Source of the DNA: Paenibacillus endophyticus
Lineage (GTDB): Bacteria; Bacillota; Bacilli; Paenibacillales; Paenibacillaceae
Length of the DNA stretch: 64,000 bases
NCBI RefSeq assembly: GCF_014192395.1
Contig: NZ_JACHXW010000014.1
Coordinates: 31,149 to 95,148, forward strand
Direction of reading: 5' to 3'
The stretch's first letter is position 1. Every line of letters starts with the position of its first letter. The position numbers and the translations under genes are program-made. A model generated the notes under the pieces. That model was not told the DNA's origin. It saw only the letters and a program-made list of their open reading frames with translations, and searched no databases. Below are positions 9,272 through 18,062 of this stretch, piece by piece.

Positions 9272-10207
9272 CTAGTCCTCCTTCTTAAAAAATCCGAGCA
9301 CGTTCAGCTGCAGCATGCTGACAAGCAGCGTAATGCCGAGCAGCGTAATTCCAATCGTTGAGCCGAAGCCCAAATCGAAATATTGGAACCCTTGCTGATA
9401 AATGTAACCGACCATCGTCAAACCGATATTTTGCGGTGACCCCCTGCTCCCCCACAGCATAAAGCTCTCGGTAAACATCGCATAGCCGCCATAGATCGTA
9501 ATCGTGAATACGTATATTGTGATCGGACGCAATAACGGGATCGTAATTTTCCAAAACTTCCCGATTGTGCCTGCCCCATCTATGTCTGCTGATTCATAAA
9601 GCTCGCGCGGAATGCTCTGCAGCGCTGAAAGGAAATACAGAATGTTAATGCCAGCCCATCGCCAAGTAGCGAGTACGACTAGCGCAAGCATGCTTAGAGA
9701 GGGGCTCAGCAGCCATTTCTGGCTGTCGAAGCCAAACCAGCTAATGAAGGAATTCATGATGGCGCCATCCAGCTCACTGAAGATTAAACGGAATATAATG
9801 CCCGCGACGACAATAGAGGTGAGCGCCGGGATAAAGAGACTTGCCCTGAAGAAATTCCGTGCGCGCATAAGCTTCGCATTCAGAAATACGGCAAGCAGCA
9901 GTGGCAGCGGAATAAGCACGAGCAGTGTCCAAAAGGTATATCTTGTGCTATTAAGCAAAGCCTTGTAGAAATCGGGGTTAAGCAGTCTTTTGTAATTATC
10001 GAGTCCGATAAAGGCAACATCACCGGGCAATACCCGTTGGAAGCTCATCAGGACCGCATTCACCAATGGATAAGAGAAGAATATGAGAAACGATAAAATG
10101 AAAGGCAAAATAAAGAGATATGGCGCCAGCTTTTGCCCGTTTAATGTTCTAGTCTTGACGGTGCCTCCGCCTCGCTGCCCGTTCGGGACCTGTTTACCGG
10201 CATTCAT
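9272..10207 (-). CDS. Carbohydrate ABC transporter permease (CUT1, MalF/LacF-like)
   Basis: Inner-membrane permease of about 311 residues that pairs with the MalG-like subunit. It has a short cytoplasmic N-terminus, six membrane spans and an EAA loop (beginning ESADIDGAGTIGKF) about 100 residues from the end. The ATG at 10207 is preferred because TAGGAGTGAGG lies just upstream; the frame is open to 10252 but with no ribosome site. It is downstream of the binding-protein gene, separated by about 110 nt that hold a stable hairpin. Confidence 0.92.
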   Translation of the reverse strand: MNAGKQVPNGQRGGGTVKTRTLNGQKLAPYLFILPFILSFLIFFSYPLVNAVLMSFQRVLPGDVAFIGLDNYKRLLNPDFYKALLNSTRYTFWTLLVLIPLPLLLAVFLNAKLMRARNFFRASLFIPALTSIVVAGIIFRLIFSELDGAIMNSFISWFGFDSQKWLLSPSLSMLALVVLATWRWAGINILYFLSALQSIPRELYESADIDGAGTIGKFWKITIPLLRPITIYVFTITIYGGYAMFTESFMLWGSRGSPQNIGLTMVGYIYQQGFQYFDLGFGSTIGITLLGITLLVSMLQLNVLGFFKKED

Positions 10208-10243
10208 AATGACCTCACTCCTACGCGATCTCTTGCAACGGGC

Positions 10244-10286
10244 AGCCAGCATGGCGGCTTCTTCTCAAAGGCAAGCCATACTGGCT
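10244..10286 (-). other. Intercistronic hairpin between binding-protein and permease genes
   Basis: AGCCAGCATGGC (10244-10255) pairs with GCCATACTGGCT (10275-10286), about 11 of 12 bp, with no T-run after it on the - strand. By analogy with malE-malF it may stabilise the upstream mRNA and lower permease expression (inference). Confidence 0.5.
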
Positions 10287-10317
10287 ATCGCTGCGCGATC
10301 TGTTTAGCTGAATAAGT

Positions 10318-11676
10318 TTATTGACCTGTATCCTTGCGGAGCGCTTCCGCCGCTTTCTTGATAACCGTCTCTGGGTCTTCGCCGAATTGAAAGATTTTAG
10401 GTACGATTTCGTTGCGAACCGCGTCGAATACTTTTGGCGATGTTTCGCGAATGTTAACCGGATAAATCTCATCCTTGATTTCGGTCAGCGTTGCAAAGAT
10501 ATCCGTACCGAAATAATCCGTGAATTTATTAGACTCTGCCATTGCCGGATCGCTCCATACCTCTGTGCGGATCGGATCCATGCCAAGCTGCTTCCATACT
10601 TGAATATTGCCTTCTTTGGAGAGCTTCGCGTAGGCTAGGAATTTCTTCGAGATTTCCAACGATTTGGTTTGGTTCGTAATCGAAAGCCCTGTGCCGCCCA
10701 TGCCTGCGGAACGGTTGCCGCCTGTTTCCCATGCCGGCATTGGACGAATAATCATCTTGCCCTTCAGGTCAGGCATTTCGTCCGTGAAGCGGTTCATGAA
10801 CCAGAACGGCATGAATACCGCTGCGGCGCCACCTGCGTTCATAAATGCTTTGTATTCCGGTGTGTCATGGCCTACGCCTGGCGATACAGCAGCGATCTTC
10901 TCGTCAACCAGCTTCTTGAAGAAGCTCATCGCTTGAATGTTGCGTGGATCGTCCACGGTGATTTCTCCGTTTGGACCTACTTGATCGGATTTCATTTGAT
11001 TGATGGCCGGCCACCATGACCAGTTGCCCGCGCCTTCGAACGTAATGAACGGTACGCCTGTTTTTTCTGCAACGGTTTTGCCTAAAGTCTCGACATCGCT
11101 CCACAGCTTGATATCATCCGGGTTAACGCCTGCTTTGTCCATCAGCTCTTTGTTGTAATACATGACCGTTGCCCCTACATGAAGGTCAACGCCGTAATAT
11201 TTGCCGTCTTTGCTATAAATGTCAACGCGCGATTTCACGATGTTCGGAATTTCCGGCTCTACGATGTCATTCAGCTCAACGAGCTGTACATTGCCCTTCA
11301 TATAGTTCGGGAACTTGCTTTGCTCGATATCTACCAAATCCGGTGCGCCTTCACCTGATTGGAGAGCAAGCAGCAAGCGCGTGTGCATATCATCGTATGG
11401 AATATTCTGCGCATCCAGCACGATCTGCTGGTCAGGGTTTCCCTTGTTCCATTCGGCAGCCATAAAGTTGTAGAAGTCGGCATGCTGCTGAACGAAGGTC
11501 CATAACGTGAGCTTCGTCGGCTCCGCTGCCGGCGCCTCTGACGTTGCGGCCTCCGTATCGGCAGGCGCTGCTGTTGAGCTTGCGTTCGTCCCGTTATTGT
11601 TGTTGCCCCCGCATGCTGTCAATGCCGTAGTTAGAAATAAAGTCAGTGCCGTTAATGCGATTCCTGTCTTGCGCAT
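10318..11676 (-). CDS. Extracellular solute-binding lipoprotein of the CUT1 transporter
   Basis: A 452-residue family 1 sugar-binding protein. A lipoprotein signal peptide ends in the lipobox LTAC, followed by GGNNNNG and a low-complexity Ala/Ser/Glu linker, so it should be tethered to the outer face of the membrane. The body has the usual aromatic-rich pattern of oligosaccharide receptors. It is the first and probably best expressed gene of the operon. A perfect LacI-type operator and a cre-like site lie within 100 nt upstream, which predicts induction by sugar and repression by CcpA. The substrate is inferred as arabino-oligosaccharide from the GH127 gene in the same operon. Confidence 0.92.
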   Translation of the reverse strand: MRKTGIALTALTLFLTTALTACGGNNNNGTNASSTAAPADTEAATSEAPAAEPTKLTLWTFVQQHADFYNFMAAEWNKGNPDQQIVLDAQNIPYDDMHTRLLLALQSGEGAPDLVDIEQSKFPNYMKGNVQLVELNDIVEPEIPNIVKSRVDIYSKDGKYYGVDLHVGATVMYYNKELMDKAGVNPDDIKLWSDVETLGKTVAEKTGVPFITFEGAGNWSWWPAINQMKSDQVGPNGEITVDDPRNIQAMSFFKKLVDEKIAAVSPGVGHDTPEYKAFMNAGGAAAVFMPFWFMNRFTDEMPDLKGKMIIRPMPAWETGGNRSAGMGGTGLSITNQTKSLEISKKFLAYAKLSKEGNIQVWKQLGMDPIRTEVWSDPAMAESNKFTDYFGTDIFATLTEIKDEIYPVNIRETSPKVFDAVRNEIVPKIFQFGEDPETVIKKAAEALRKDTGQ

Positions 11677-11719
11677 TCCATCATCCCCCGAATCGGTTTT
11701 ATATGCTCAATCCTATTGG

Positions 11720-11751
11720 ATTATAGCCTTGAGTAATGCAAGCGATTCCAA
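11720..11751 (-). promoter_or_regulatory. Candidate promoter and cre-like site of the sugar-uptake operon
   Basis: On the - strand a perfect TATAAT lies at 11720-11725. A possible -35 TTGGAA (11746-11751) gives a long 20-nt spacer, so the -35 is uncertain. TGCAAGCGATTCCA at 11737-11750 matches 12 of 14 positions of the CcpA cre consensus (TGWAANCGNTNWCA) and would block this promoter. Confidence 0.5.
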
Positions 11752-11755
11752 CATA

Positions 11756-11773
11756 AATCTAAACGTTTAGATT
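11756..11773. promoter_or_regulatory. LacI-family operator (perfect 18-bp palindrome)
   Basis: AATCTAAACGTTTAGATT is a perfect palindrome with the central CG typical of LacI/GalR operators. It lies about 80 nt upstream of the binding-protein start and just downstream of the lacI-type gene. A near copy lies in front of the regulator gene itself. Confidence 0.85.
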
Positions 11774-11780
11774 CACTCTT

Positions 11781-11802
11781 AAAAAAAAGGTTTTCACCTT
11801 TT
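11781..11802 (-). terminator. Short terminator at the end of the LacI regulator gene
   Basis: On the - strand AAAGGT-gaaa-ACCTTT is followed by T residues to 11781; it overlaps the regulator stop codon (11794-11796). Confidence 0.6.
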
Positions 11803-12831
11803 GGGCGGAGCCACTGAATCTCTCTCAATTAACCTGCACATCGGTTTTGGGCTAATGCCGGCTTCTTCGCCTTGCAGAATGCGAGATAAGGCTTCCATTG
11901 CTTGATAGCCAATCTCGTGAAGCGGCAAATCCATCGTCGTAATTCTCGGCATTAAATACTCACTGAATTCTCGATTGTCAAAGCCGATCAAGGACAGCTG
12001 CTCCGGAATCGATACACTCATTTCCGATGCCGCCCGCAGAACGCCTACCGCCATTACGTCATTCATGGATAGGATCGCTGTTGGCGGTTCGGGCAACGAC
12101 AGTAATTCCTTCGTTAGACGATAACCGGATTCCGCCTCCCAATCGCCCATCTTAATTAACAATGGATCGAAAGGCAGTTGAAACTCCGTGACTGCTTTAT
12201 AGAATCCGTTAAACCGCAGCCGTGACGGAATGGAATCCATAACTCCGCTAATGATTGCGATACGGGAATGCCCATGATCGATCAAATACCTCATAGCCTC
12301 ATAAGACGCTTGCTCATCATCATATTGGATGGATGGATCATTCTCCGTGTAGCTGTACGTGTACACAATCGGCTTTCCATCCGTATCACACAGTCCCGTT
12401 AGATCACGGGGATGAACGCCGATGTAGATAATGCCCTCCACTTGCTTGCTCAGCAGCTCGGAAACCGCGTTCTCCGCATACTGCCGATAGGTGTCCATGT
12501 CGTCGAAGCTTCGCCCAATTCGCTTGTCCAGCCTCAGATTCGTAAGCAAAATATGCATATCAAGCCTGTCGGCACAATCGTTAATGCCGTCAATAATTTC
12601 CGGCACATTGAACACGGTTACGTCTTCCGCGATAACGCCAATCGTATTCGTTCGTCTGCGTTTCAAGCTTTGAGCCGCATTATTCGGCTTGTAATTCATT
12701 TCTTCAATGACCTGAAGCACTCGTTCACGTGTGACTTGCTTCACATTTCGTGTACCGTTTAATACGTAGGATACTGTCGCTGTGGATACCTGAGCCTTGG
12801 CGGCGATGTCTTTAATGCTTATGTTGGACAA
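11794..12831 (-). CDS. LacI/GalR family transcriptional regulator of the sugar-uptake locus
   Basis: A 345-residue repressor with an N-terminal helix-turn-helix (start SIKDIAAKAQVSTATVSYVL, then NGTRNV) and hinge region, followed by a periplasmic-binding-protein-like effector domain (about 60-345). Its own upstream region and that of the adjacent transport operon carry the same AAACGTTT-centred operator, so it probably represses both and is released by an imported sugar. The effector is not deducible; arabinose-type sugars are likely from context. Confidence 0.93.
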   Translation of the reverse strand: MSNISIKDIAAKAQVSTATVSYVLNGTRNVKQVTRERVLQVIEEMNYKPNNAAQSLKRRRTNTIGVIAEDVTVFNVPEIIDGINDCADRLDMHILLTNLRLDKRIGRSFDDMDTYRQYAENAVSELLSKQVEGIIYIGVHPRDLTGLCDTDGKPIVYTYSYTENDPSIQYDDEQASYEAMRYLIDHGHSRIAIISGVMDSIPSRLRFNGFYKAVTEFQLPFDPLLIKMGDWEAESGYRLTKELLSLPEPPTAILSMNDVMAVGVLRAASEMSVSIPEQLSLIGFDNREFSEYLMPRITTMDLPLHEIGYQAMEALSRILQGEEAGISPKPMCRLIERDSVAPPKR

Positions 12832-12846
12832 GCGAGCACCCCTTTT

Positions 12847-12862
12847 ATTTAAACGTTTAGAT
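12847..12862. promoter_or_regulatory. Autoregulatory LacI-type operator
   Basis: ATTTAAACGTTTAGAT matches its reverse complement except at one pair, and shares the AAACGTTTAGAT core with the perfect operator at 11756-11773. It lies 16-31 nt upstream of the regulator start. Confidence 0.75.
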
Positions 12863-12888
12863 TTCTTATAATTTGGTTATATCACATG

Positions 12889-12914
12889 ATGCCTATTTCT
12901 TGCAAGCGCTTTTT
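12889..12914 (-). promoter_or_regulatory. Candidate promoter and cre-like site of the lacI-type gene
   Basis: TGCAAGCGCTTTTT (12901-12914) matches about 12 of 14 cre positions. TTGCAA (12900-12905), read on the - strand as a -35, lies 17-18 nt from an ATATAA/TATAAC -10 hexamer, so CcpA bound here would overlap the promoter. Confidence 0.45.
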
Positions 12915-12942
12915 TTCTAACCCCTATAAATACAGAAAAACC

Positions 12943-12962
12943 CGGAGGATGATCCTCCGGGC
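12943..12962 (-). terminator. Terminator after htpG
   Basis: CCCGGAGGATGATCCTCCGGG forms an 8-9-bp GC-rich stem (CCGGAGGA/TCCTCCGG), followed on the - strand by TTTTTCTG. It ends the htpG transcript about 10 nt after its stop codon. Confidence 0.75.
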
Positions 12963-12972
12963 CAGCTTGCAA

Positions 12973-14853
12973 CTAAACCATTACTTTACAGATATCATTC
13001 GTGAAGGATACCGGGTCTTGGATCGGTAAGCCTTCAATGAGCAACGCTTGATTGTAAAGCAAGCTCGTATAAAGGCTAAGCTTCGCCTGATCTTTTCCTT
13101 GGGCATCCTTAAGCGCTGCGAAAATTTCATGGTTCACGTTAATTTCGAGCACCTTATCCGCTTTTACATCCTGGCTGTTCGGCATCGCCTTCAAGATTTT
13201 TTCCATCTCGATCGTAACCTCGCCCTCGGTGGAGAGGCAAACCGGATGCGATTTCAGGCGTTTTGACGCTTTTACCGCTTTTACTTTATCCTGTAGAATG
13301 TCCTTCATTTGCTCGAAGAGCTCCTTGTGCAGCTCCTGCTCTTCGGCTGTTTCCTTGTCCTTCTCGTCAGCTTCAATGCCTAGATCGCCGCTTGAAACGG
13401 ACTTGAATTCTTTATCCTTGTATTTGGCGACGACCTTGATCGCGAACTCATCGATATCGTCCGTGAAATAAAGAATCTCGAAGCCTTTGTCGGAGACCAT
13501 CTCCGTCTGCGGCAAACGCTCAATACGCTCGATCGACTCGCCTGACGCATAATAGATATACTTTTGATCCTCGCTCATTCTCGACACGTATTCATCAAGC
13601 GTAACAAGCTTCTTCTCTTTGGAGGAATGGAACAGCAGCAGATCCTGCAGCACGTCTTTGTTAGCGCCGTAATCATTGTACACGCCGAACTTCAGCTGTC
13701 TGCCGAAGCCTTTGTAGAACGTCTCGTATTTCTCGCGCTCATCCTTGAGAATGCCGAGCAGCGCGCTTTTGATTTTGCTGTTGATGTTTTTGGCGATAAG
13801 CTTCAGCTGGCGGTCATGCTGCAGCATCTCGCGCGAGATGTTGAGCGATAGATCCTCGGAATCTACCATCCCTTTGACGAAGCTGAAATAATCCGGGAGC
13901 AGGTCCGAGCATTTATCCATAATGAGCACGCCATTCGAATAAAGCTCCAGCCCTTTCTCATATTCCTTCGTATAATAATCGAACGGTGTATTCTCAGGGA
14001 TATAGAGGATCGCGTTGTATACAACCGCTCCATCCGCGCTAATATGCAGATGCTTGACCGGTTTATCGAAGCCATAGCGCTTCTCGAAGTAGAACTGATC
14101 GTAGTCCTCCTGCGTCAGCTCGTTTTTGTTTTTGCGCCAGATCGGTACCATGCTGTTGACGGTTTGCTCTTCCTGGTACTCCTCGAACTCATTGTCAGCG
14201 CCCTCTTTTGGACGTTGGCCTTTCACATCCATTTTAATCGGATAACGGATGAAATCGGAATATTTCTTAATAATCGATCTCAGGCGGTATTCTTCCAAGT
14301 ATTCGTCATATTGGTCGTCTTCGGTGTTTTCCTTGATGTTCAATACGATTTCGGTACCTGCTGTTGCTTTCTCAGCCGGCTCAATCGTATAGCCGTCTGC
14401 ACCTGTCGATTCCCATTTGAACGCCTCGTCGCTTCCGAAAGCCTTTGTCGTAACGGTAACAACATCTGCTACCATGAACGCGGAGTAGAAGCCTACGCCG
14501 AACTGGCCGATAATGTTGTGGCCGTCCTTCAGTTCATTTTCCTTCTTGAATGCAAACGAGCCGCTCTTCGCGATAACGCCGAGGTTATTCTCGAGCTCCT
14601 CCTTTGACATCCCGATGCCTGTATCTGTAATCGTCAACGTCCGGCTTTCTTTGTCAGCCACCACTTTGACGTAATAGTCCTCTTTGTTGAATACTAGTTG
14701 CTCATCTGTAAGTGCTTTGTAATACAGCTTGTCGATCGCGTCGCTTGCATTCGAGATCAGCTCTCTCAGGAAGATTTCGCGCTGCGTATAAATGGAGTTA
14801 ATCATCATTTCCAGCAATCGTTTCGATTCTGCTTTGAACTGTTTTTTGGACAT
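12973..14853 (-). CDS. htpG: Molecular chaperone HtpG (Hsp90)
   Basis: A 626-residue cytosolic ATP-dependent chaperone of the Hsp90 family, of usual bacterial length. The N-terminal GHKL ATPase shows the family signatures LRELISNASDAIDK, DTGIGMS and GQFGVGFYSAF, followed by the middle domain and a C-terminal dimerisation domain. It is monocistronic, with a terminator after the stop. The leader holds a perfect CIRCE element directly downstream of a sigma-A promoter, so HrcA repression is predicted. That differs from Bacillus subtilis, where htpG is not part of the CIRCE regulon. Confidence 0.97.
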   Translation of the reverse strand: MSKKQFKAESKRLLEMMINSIYTQREIFLRELISNASDAIDKLYYKALTDEQLVFNKEDYYVKVVADKESRTLTITDTGIGMSKEELENNLGVIAKSGSFAFKKENELKDGHNIIGQFGVGFYSAFMVADVVTVTTKAFGSDEAFKWESTGADGYTIEPAEKATAGTEIVLNIKENTEDDQYDEYLEEYRLRSIIKKYSDFIRYPIKMDVKGQRPKEGADNEFEEYQEEQTVNSMVPIWRKNKNELTQEDYDQFYFEKRYGFDKPVKHLHISADGAVVYNAILYIPENTPFDYYTKEYEKGLELYSNGVLIMDKCSDLLPDYFSFVKGMVDSEDLSLNISREMLQHDRQLKLIAKNINSKIKSALLGILKDEREKYETFYKGFGRQLKFGVYNDYGANKDVLQDLLLFHSSKEKKLVTLDEYVSRMSEDQKYIYYASGESIERIERLPQTEMVSDKGFEILYFTDDIDEFAIKVVAKYKDKEFKSVSSGDLGIEADEKDKETAEEQELHKELFEQMKDILQDKVKAVKASKRLKSHPVCLSTEGEVTIEMEKILKAMPNSQDVKADKVLEINVNHEIFAALKDAQGKDQAKLSLYTSLLYNQALLIEGLPIQDPVSFTNDICKVMV

Positions 14854-14950
14854 GGATAGATCCCCTTCCCATTCGTTGGTTATGTAATCAATAAGGATAC
14901 GTGACAGGCAGGCCTCATTGGCCTTCTGCTGTTAACCGTCACCCTCTATA

Positions 14951-14977
14951 TTAGCACTCAAACTCTCTGAGTGCTAA
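14951..14977. promoter_or_regulatory. CIRCE operator (HrcA binding site)
   Basis: TTAGCACTC-N9-GAGTGCTAA, a perfect match to the CIRCE consensus. It lies just after the predicted transcription start of htpG and 97 nt before the start codon. Confidence 0.95.
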
Positions 14978-14987
14978 TCCCTCTTTG

Positions 14988-15017
14988 TATATATCACAAA
15001 CTATTTTTCCATGTCAA
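14988..15017 (-). promoter_or_regulatory. Sigma-A promoter of htpG
   Basis: On the - strand -35 TTGACA (15012-15017) and -10 TATATA (14988-14993) are 18 nt apart, immediately upstream of CIRCE. Confidence 0.8.
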
Positions 15018-15043
15018 CCTGCTTGGGCAAAAATCACGATAAA

Positions 15044-15144
15044 AAAAGGCCGCCTGCAGGCCGTTTGAATTGTAACCCCTAAGAAGGACACTTTTAAAAA
15101 AGTGACCCTCTTAGGGGTCACAGTTCAGTTTAGCCGCAGGCAGC
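15044..15144 (-). terminator. Nested hairpin/terminator after the glycan cluster
   Basis: An imperfect inverted repeat with 25-nt arms (15071-15095 and 15098-15122; 22 matches, 2-nt loop) carries the core CCCCTAAGA/TCTTAGGGG. It is framed by GCCTGC/GCAGGC arms (15052-15057 and 15136-15141), and on the - strand TTTTTTT follows at 15044-15050. It likely terminates the polysaccharide cluster. The long central palindrome is more than a terminator needs and could be a dispersed repeat. Confidence 0.65.
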
Positions 15145-15157
15145 TCCTATTTCATGC

Positions 15158-16216
15158 TTAGAGCAGCCCTTCCTCGAAAGGCCTTTTCAGCTGCTCGCGA
15201 TACCGGCTTTGATAGGCATAGAACCGCTCGCGGATCGTATTCCTTTCTTTCTCGATTCGACCTGCAAGGCTCATGATGCTCGCACACAGCTGCGCATCTC
15301 CTGTTGAGAGTACGTAATCGGAAAGATCAACGGATAAACCAAAATCCACGCACTTGAAGCGATAACCGAGACAGATAAACGGAACGCCCGCAGCTGCCGA
15401 TATATAACTCGCGTGCAGCTTGAAGTTGATAGTGAACGCGTACCCCTTCAATTTCTCAAGCAGGTCCTCGTGATGATGCAGCTCAAGGTCAAGCTCGACG
15501 TTCTGGGGATCTCCAAGCTTCGCATACAGCCGCTTGCATGCCTCTCGATCCGGTCCCCACACCGAGAAAATGTTAACTCGGTAGCCCTGTGCTATCAACA
15601 GCCGCAAAGATTCAATCATATGCTGCTCGACCTTCACCTCGCTTCCGCCAAAAATCCGGTTATAGGCCGTTCCCCAGTTTACGCCGATCGTTCGGCTTCT
15701 CTTCGATGCGCTGAGCGGGGAAGGAGCCGGAAGCAGAAACGCCGGATCTCCGCTTATGACAGCATGTTTAGGCGAGACGCCGGAATCTTCAAGAAACTGA
15801 TAGGAAAGCGGGCCGCGAACTCCAAAGAAATCGGATAATTTTGCCAGCTCCTTCAGCTTTTCATTCGTTTCGGCATGCTCAGCGGTGTAGGCTAGGTTAG
15901 CCTCTACCTTGCCGCTGGTGTCCAGCACGGGAAATTCTTGGCGGTCGTGCCCGCTGCCCCAGACGATTACTTTCTTTTTTTTCAGCGCCGCCTGGTAGGC
16001 TACATCGATATAGCCTGGAATAAGCAGCGATCCTCCGCCCAGCACGACCGTATCGTAGGGCCCGGGATTGCGTATGTCTACGCCTGGGATCGAAGGTATC
16101 ACATCGTATTTCTTATCCGGCAAATACGCTCTGCACAAATCGCGGAACAAGAGCCACATCAGCTCATCACCCACGTTGTTGAATCCAATCCATCCTACAT
16201 ACAATATCCTTTTCAT
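15158..16216 (-). CDS. Polysaccharide pyruvyl transferase family protein (CsaB-like)
   Basis: About 352 residues. The start MKRILYVGWIGFNNVGDELM, the VVLGGGSLL motif and the C-terminal NFKLHASYISAAAGVPFICLGYR region are typical of the polysaccharide pyruvyl transferase family, which adds ketal pyruvate to cell-wall or exported glycans. Such pyruvylation is what SLH domains bind in many Gram-positives. The ATG at 16216 was chosen because GAAGGGCGG lies upstream and the conserved N-terminus begins there. It is the last gene of the glycan cluster, 13 nt after the GT4 gene. Whether it modifies the SLH ligand or a spore/exopolysaccharide glycan cannot be told from sequence. Confidence 0.82.
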   Translation of the reverse strand: MKRILYVGWIGFNNVGDELMWLLFRDLCRAYLPDKKYDVIPSIPGVDIRNPGPYDTVVLGGGSLLIPGYIDVAYQAALKKKKVIVWGSGHDRQEFPVLDTSGKVEANLAYTAEHAETNEKLKELAKLSDFFGVRGPLSYQFLEDSGVSPKHAVISGDPAFLLPAPSPLSASKRSRTIGVNWGTAYNRIFGGSEVKVEQHMIESLRLLIAQGYRVNIFSVWGPDREACKRLYAKLGDPQNVELDLELHHHEDLLEKLKGYAFTINFKLHASYISAAAGVPFICLGYRFKCVDFGLSVDLSDYVLSTGDAQLCASIMSLAGRIEKERNTIRERFYAYQSRYREQLKRPFEEGLL

Positions 16217-16229
16217 AGCGTACCGCCCT

Positions 16230-17354
16230 TCACTGTGTTTTGCCGATCGCCGCACGATATACGTCTGCCACTTGTTGAATATTGGAATCGATATGGAATT
16301 CCCTCTCAACCCAGCGCCGCCCTTCCGAGCCTAGGGAATGCAGCCAAGCAAGGTCCCGGCAGCCCCGCCCAATCTCGCTGGCAAACAAATAGCGGGAATA
16401 GGCTGCATTTGAACCGTGGTCTCCAAAATAATGCGCCCATGCCTGTTCGTAGCTGCCTGGCTCGACCCATCCGAAATAACCGTGGTTGCCGATAGCGAGC
16501 ACCGGCTTGCCGCATGCCATCGCCTCCAGCGCGACACGCCCCGTTCCGACTACAATATCCGCTGCGTGATAATACTTGCCCATGTGTGCTTGCTTGCCAA
16601 GGACATGGATAAACTTACGGCCGCTCTCCTCCTCGATGAACGAGGCTAGCGCTTTTATCGCTTTAAGCTTGGGTCCGTCACCGACGACAACAAGCTCCAG
16701 CTGTTGCCAGCCGTAACGATGAAGATCCTTCATCGCCCGCAGAAGCGTTTCGCATGCGGTTCCTTTTCCCCATGCCAGCCTGCTTGCGTAGACAAGGACG
16801 ACCGCCTCCTCTGATATGCCCAGCTCTAAGCGCAGGTTCGAGTTTTGGACGGGATAAAACTCTGACAAATCGATGCCGTTCGGCACAACTGTCGAGGGGA
16901 AGCCGAGCCGCTGCGTATAGCTTTGAACAGGCGCGCTGACGCTAATAACCGCTTGCGAGAGCTTCATCAGCAATCTTGCGCTGCTCTGCGGGTAATACGT
17001 TCCGTGCGCTGTGAACACGGTAGCGATTCCCAGCTCGCTGGCTGCTTGGGCTGCGAGCAAGCCGGAAGGTGTCTGATGGACATGCACGCAATTCACCTCG
17101 CGCACTCGCAGCACCTCCTGCAGCCCGGCTATCCGCTGTGCCTGCCCGGATATGCCAAGCGGCTCGAAGTCAAAAAGAAAGACGGGACAGCCTGCCTCCT
17201 CGAACTGAGGACGCATAAGCCCGTCTGCCGAGATCAGCGTTACGCGCTGACCCATTCGAATCAAAGCTTTGGCCAAACTTAATACATGCGTTTCTGTGCC
17301 GCCGGCATCCATACTGTCTAGAGCCATCAACACGGATAACCGCGAGCTCTCCAT
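16230..17354 (-). CDS. Glycosyltransferase family 4 (GT-B)
   Basis: A 374-residue cytosolic glycosyltransferase transferring a sugar from an activated donor to a growing glycan. The N-terminal domain has the GGTETHV loop and the C-terminal half has the GT4 pattern VVGDGP... with GRVALEAMACGKPVLA, where the acidic residue contacts the nucleotide sugar. It starts 6 nt after the stop of the GT2 gene, so it belongs to the same operon. The donor and acceptor are unknown. Confidence 0.88.
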   Translation of the reverse strand: MESSRLSVLMALDSMDAGGTETHVLSLAKALIRMGQRVTLISADGLMRPQFEEAGCPVFLFDFEPLGISGQAQRIAGLQEVLRVREVNCVHVHQTPSGLLAAQAASELGIATVFTAHGTYYPQSSARLLMKLSQAVISVSAPVQSYTQRLGFPSTVVPNGIDLSEFYPVQNSNLRLELGISEEAVVLVYASRLAWGKGTACETLLRAMKDLHRYGWQQLELVVVGDGPKLKAIKALASFIEEESGRKFIHVLGKQAHMGKYYHAADIVVGTGRVALEAMACGKPVLAIGNHGYFGWVEPGSYEQAWAHYFGDHGSNAAYSRYLFASEIGRGCRDLAWLHSLGSEGRRWVEREFHIDSNIQQVADVYRAAIGKTQ

Positions 17355-17360
17355 TTCGCT

Positions 17361-18062
17361 TCACTCCTTATGGGGATAATAGGCCAGCGAGCGCTGGCTC
17401 GCATGCTGCCTGTAGTAGTAGAGAATTTCAGGAATGTTCGCAATCTGATCCTTGTTATGCAGAAATTTGACGATGAATTCGTAATCCTCAGCGCCGACAA
17501 TCCGGCGGCTTAACCCCCCTATCAGGTCAAAGGCAGCGCCTTTGAACATAATCGTGCCGTGGCACACGCAGTGTCCGCCATTTTGGTATACTTTGCGAAT
17601 ATCCTCCCCATAGCGAAGCCATTTCGCCTGCTCGAATACGCGTTTATTCTCATCTTCCGCATCCTCAAACGTCGCATAGCTCGCTCCAACCAACGCAATC
17701 TCAGGGTGATTCCTCAAATAAGAGACCTGCTTCTCCAGACGCTGCGGATGAGAGAAGTCGTCAGCATCCTGCACCGCAATAAACTCGCCTCGTGCGACGA
17801 ATAGACCCGTCGTTACCGCTCCGGAGAAGCCCACGTTTCTCGGCATCCGAACGAGGACGAATGCTTCGGTACCCGCTAGTCCATTTTCCTCGCACCAAGC
17901 CTGTACGATATCTACTGACCGATCCGTCGAAGCATCGTCGACGAATACAATTTCCGTATTTACATAGGACTGCTGCTTCAGACTGTTTAAACATTCAATT
18001 AAATAGGCTGCTCGATTATAGTTGGTTATTACAATGCTCACTTTGCCTGGTTCGCGCTGCAT
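17361..18062 (-). CDS. Glycosyltransferase family 2 (GT-A)
   Basis: A 233-residue GT-A enzyme. It starts with the family pattern VSIVITNYNR, then VFVDDASTD and the metal-binding QDADD motif, and has the later acceptor-side GAEDYEFIVK. It lacks membrane spans, so it likely works at the inner face of the membrane. GGAGAG precedes the ATG, and its first 25 nt overlap the end of the upstream GT2 gene, which indicates coupled translation. Confidence 0.88.
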   Translation of the reverse strand: MQREPGKVSIVITNYNRAAYLIECLNSLKQQSYVNTEIVFVDDASTDRSVDIVQAWCEENGLAGTEAFVLVRMPRNVGFSGAVTTGLFVARGEFIAVQDADDFSHPQRLEKQVSYLRNHPEIALVGASYATFEDAEDENKRVFEQAKWLRYGEDIRKVYQNGGHCVCHGTIMFKGAAFDLIGGLSRRIVGAEDYEFIVKFLHNKDQIANIPEILYYYRQHASQRSLAYYPHKE

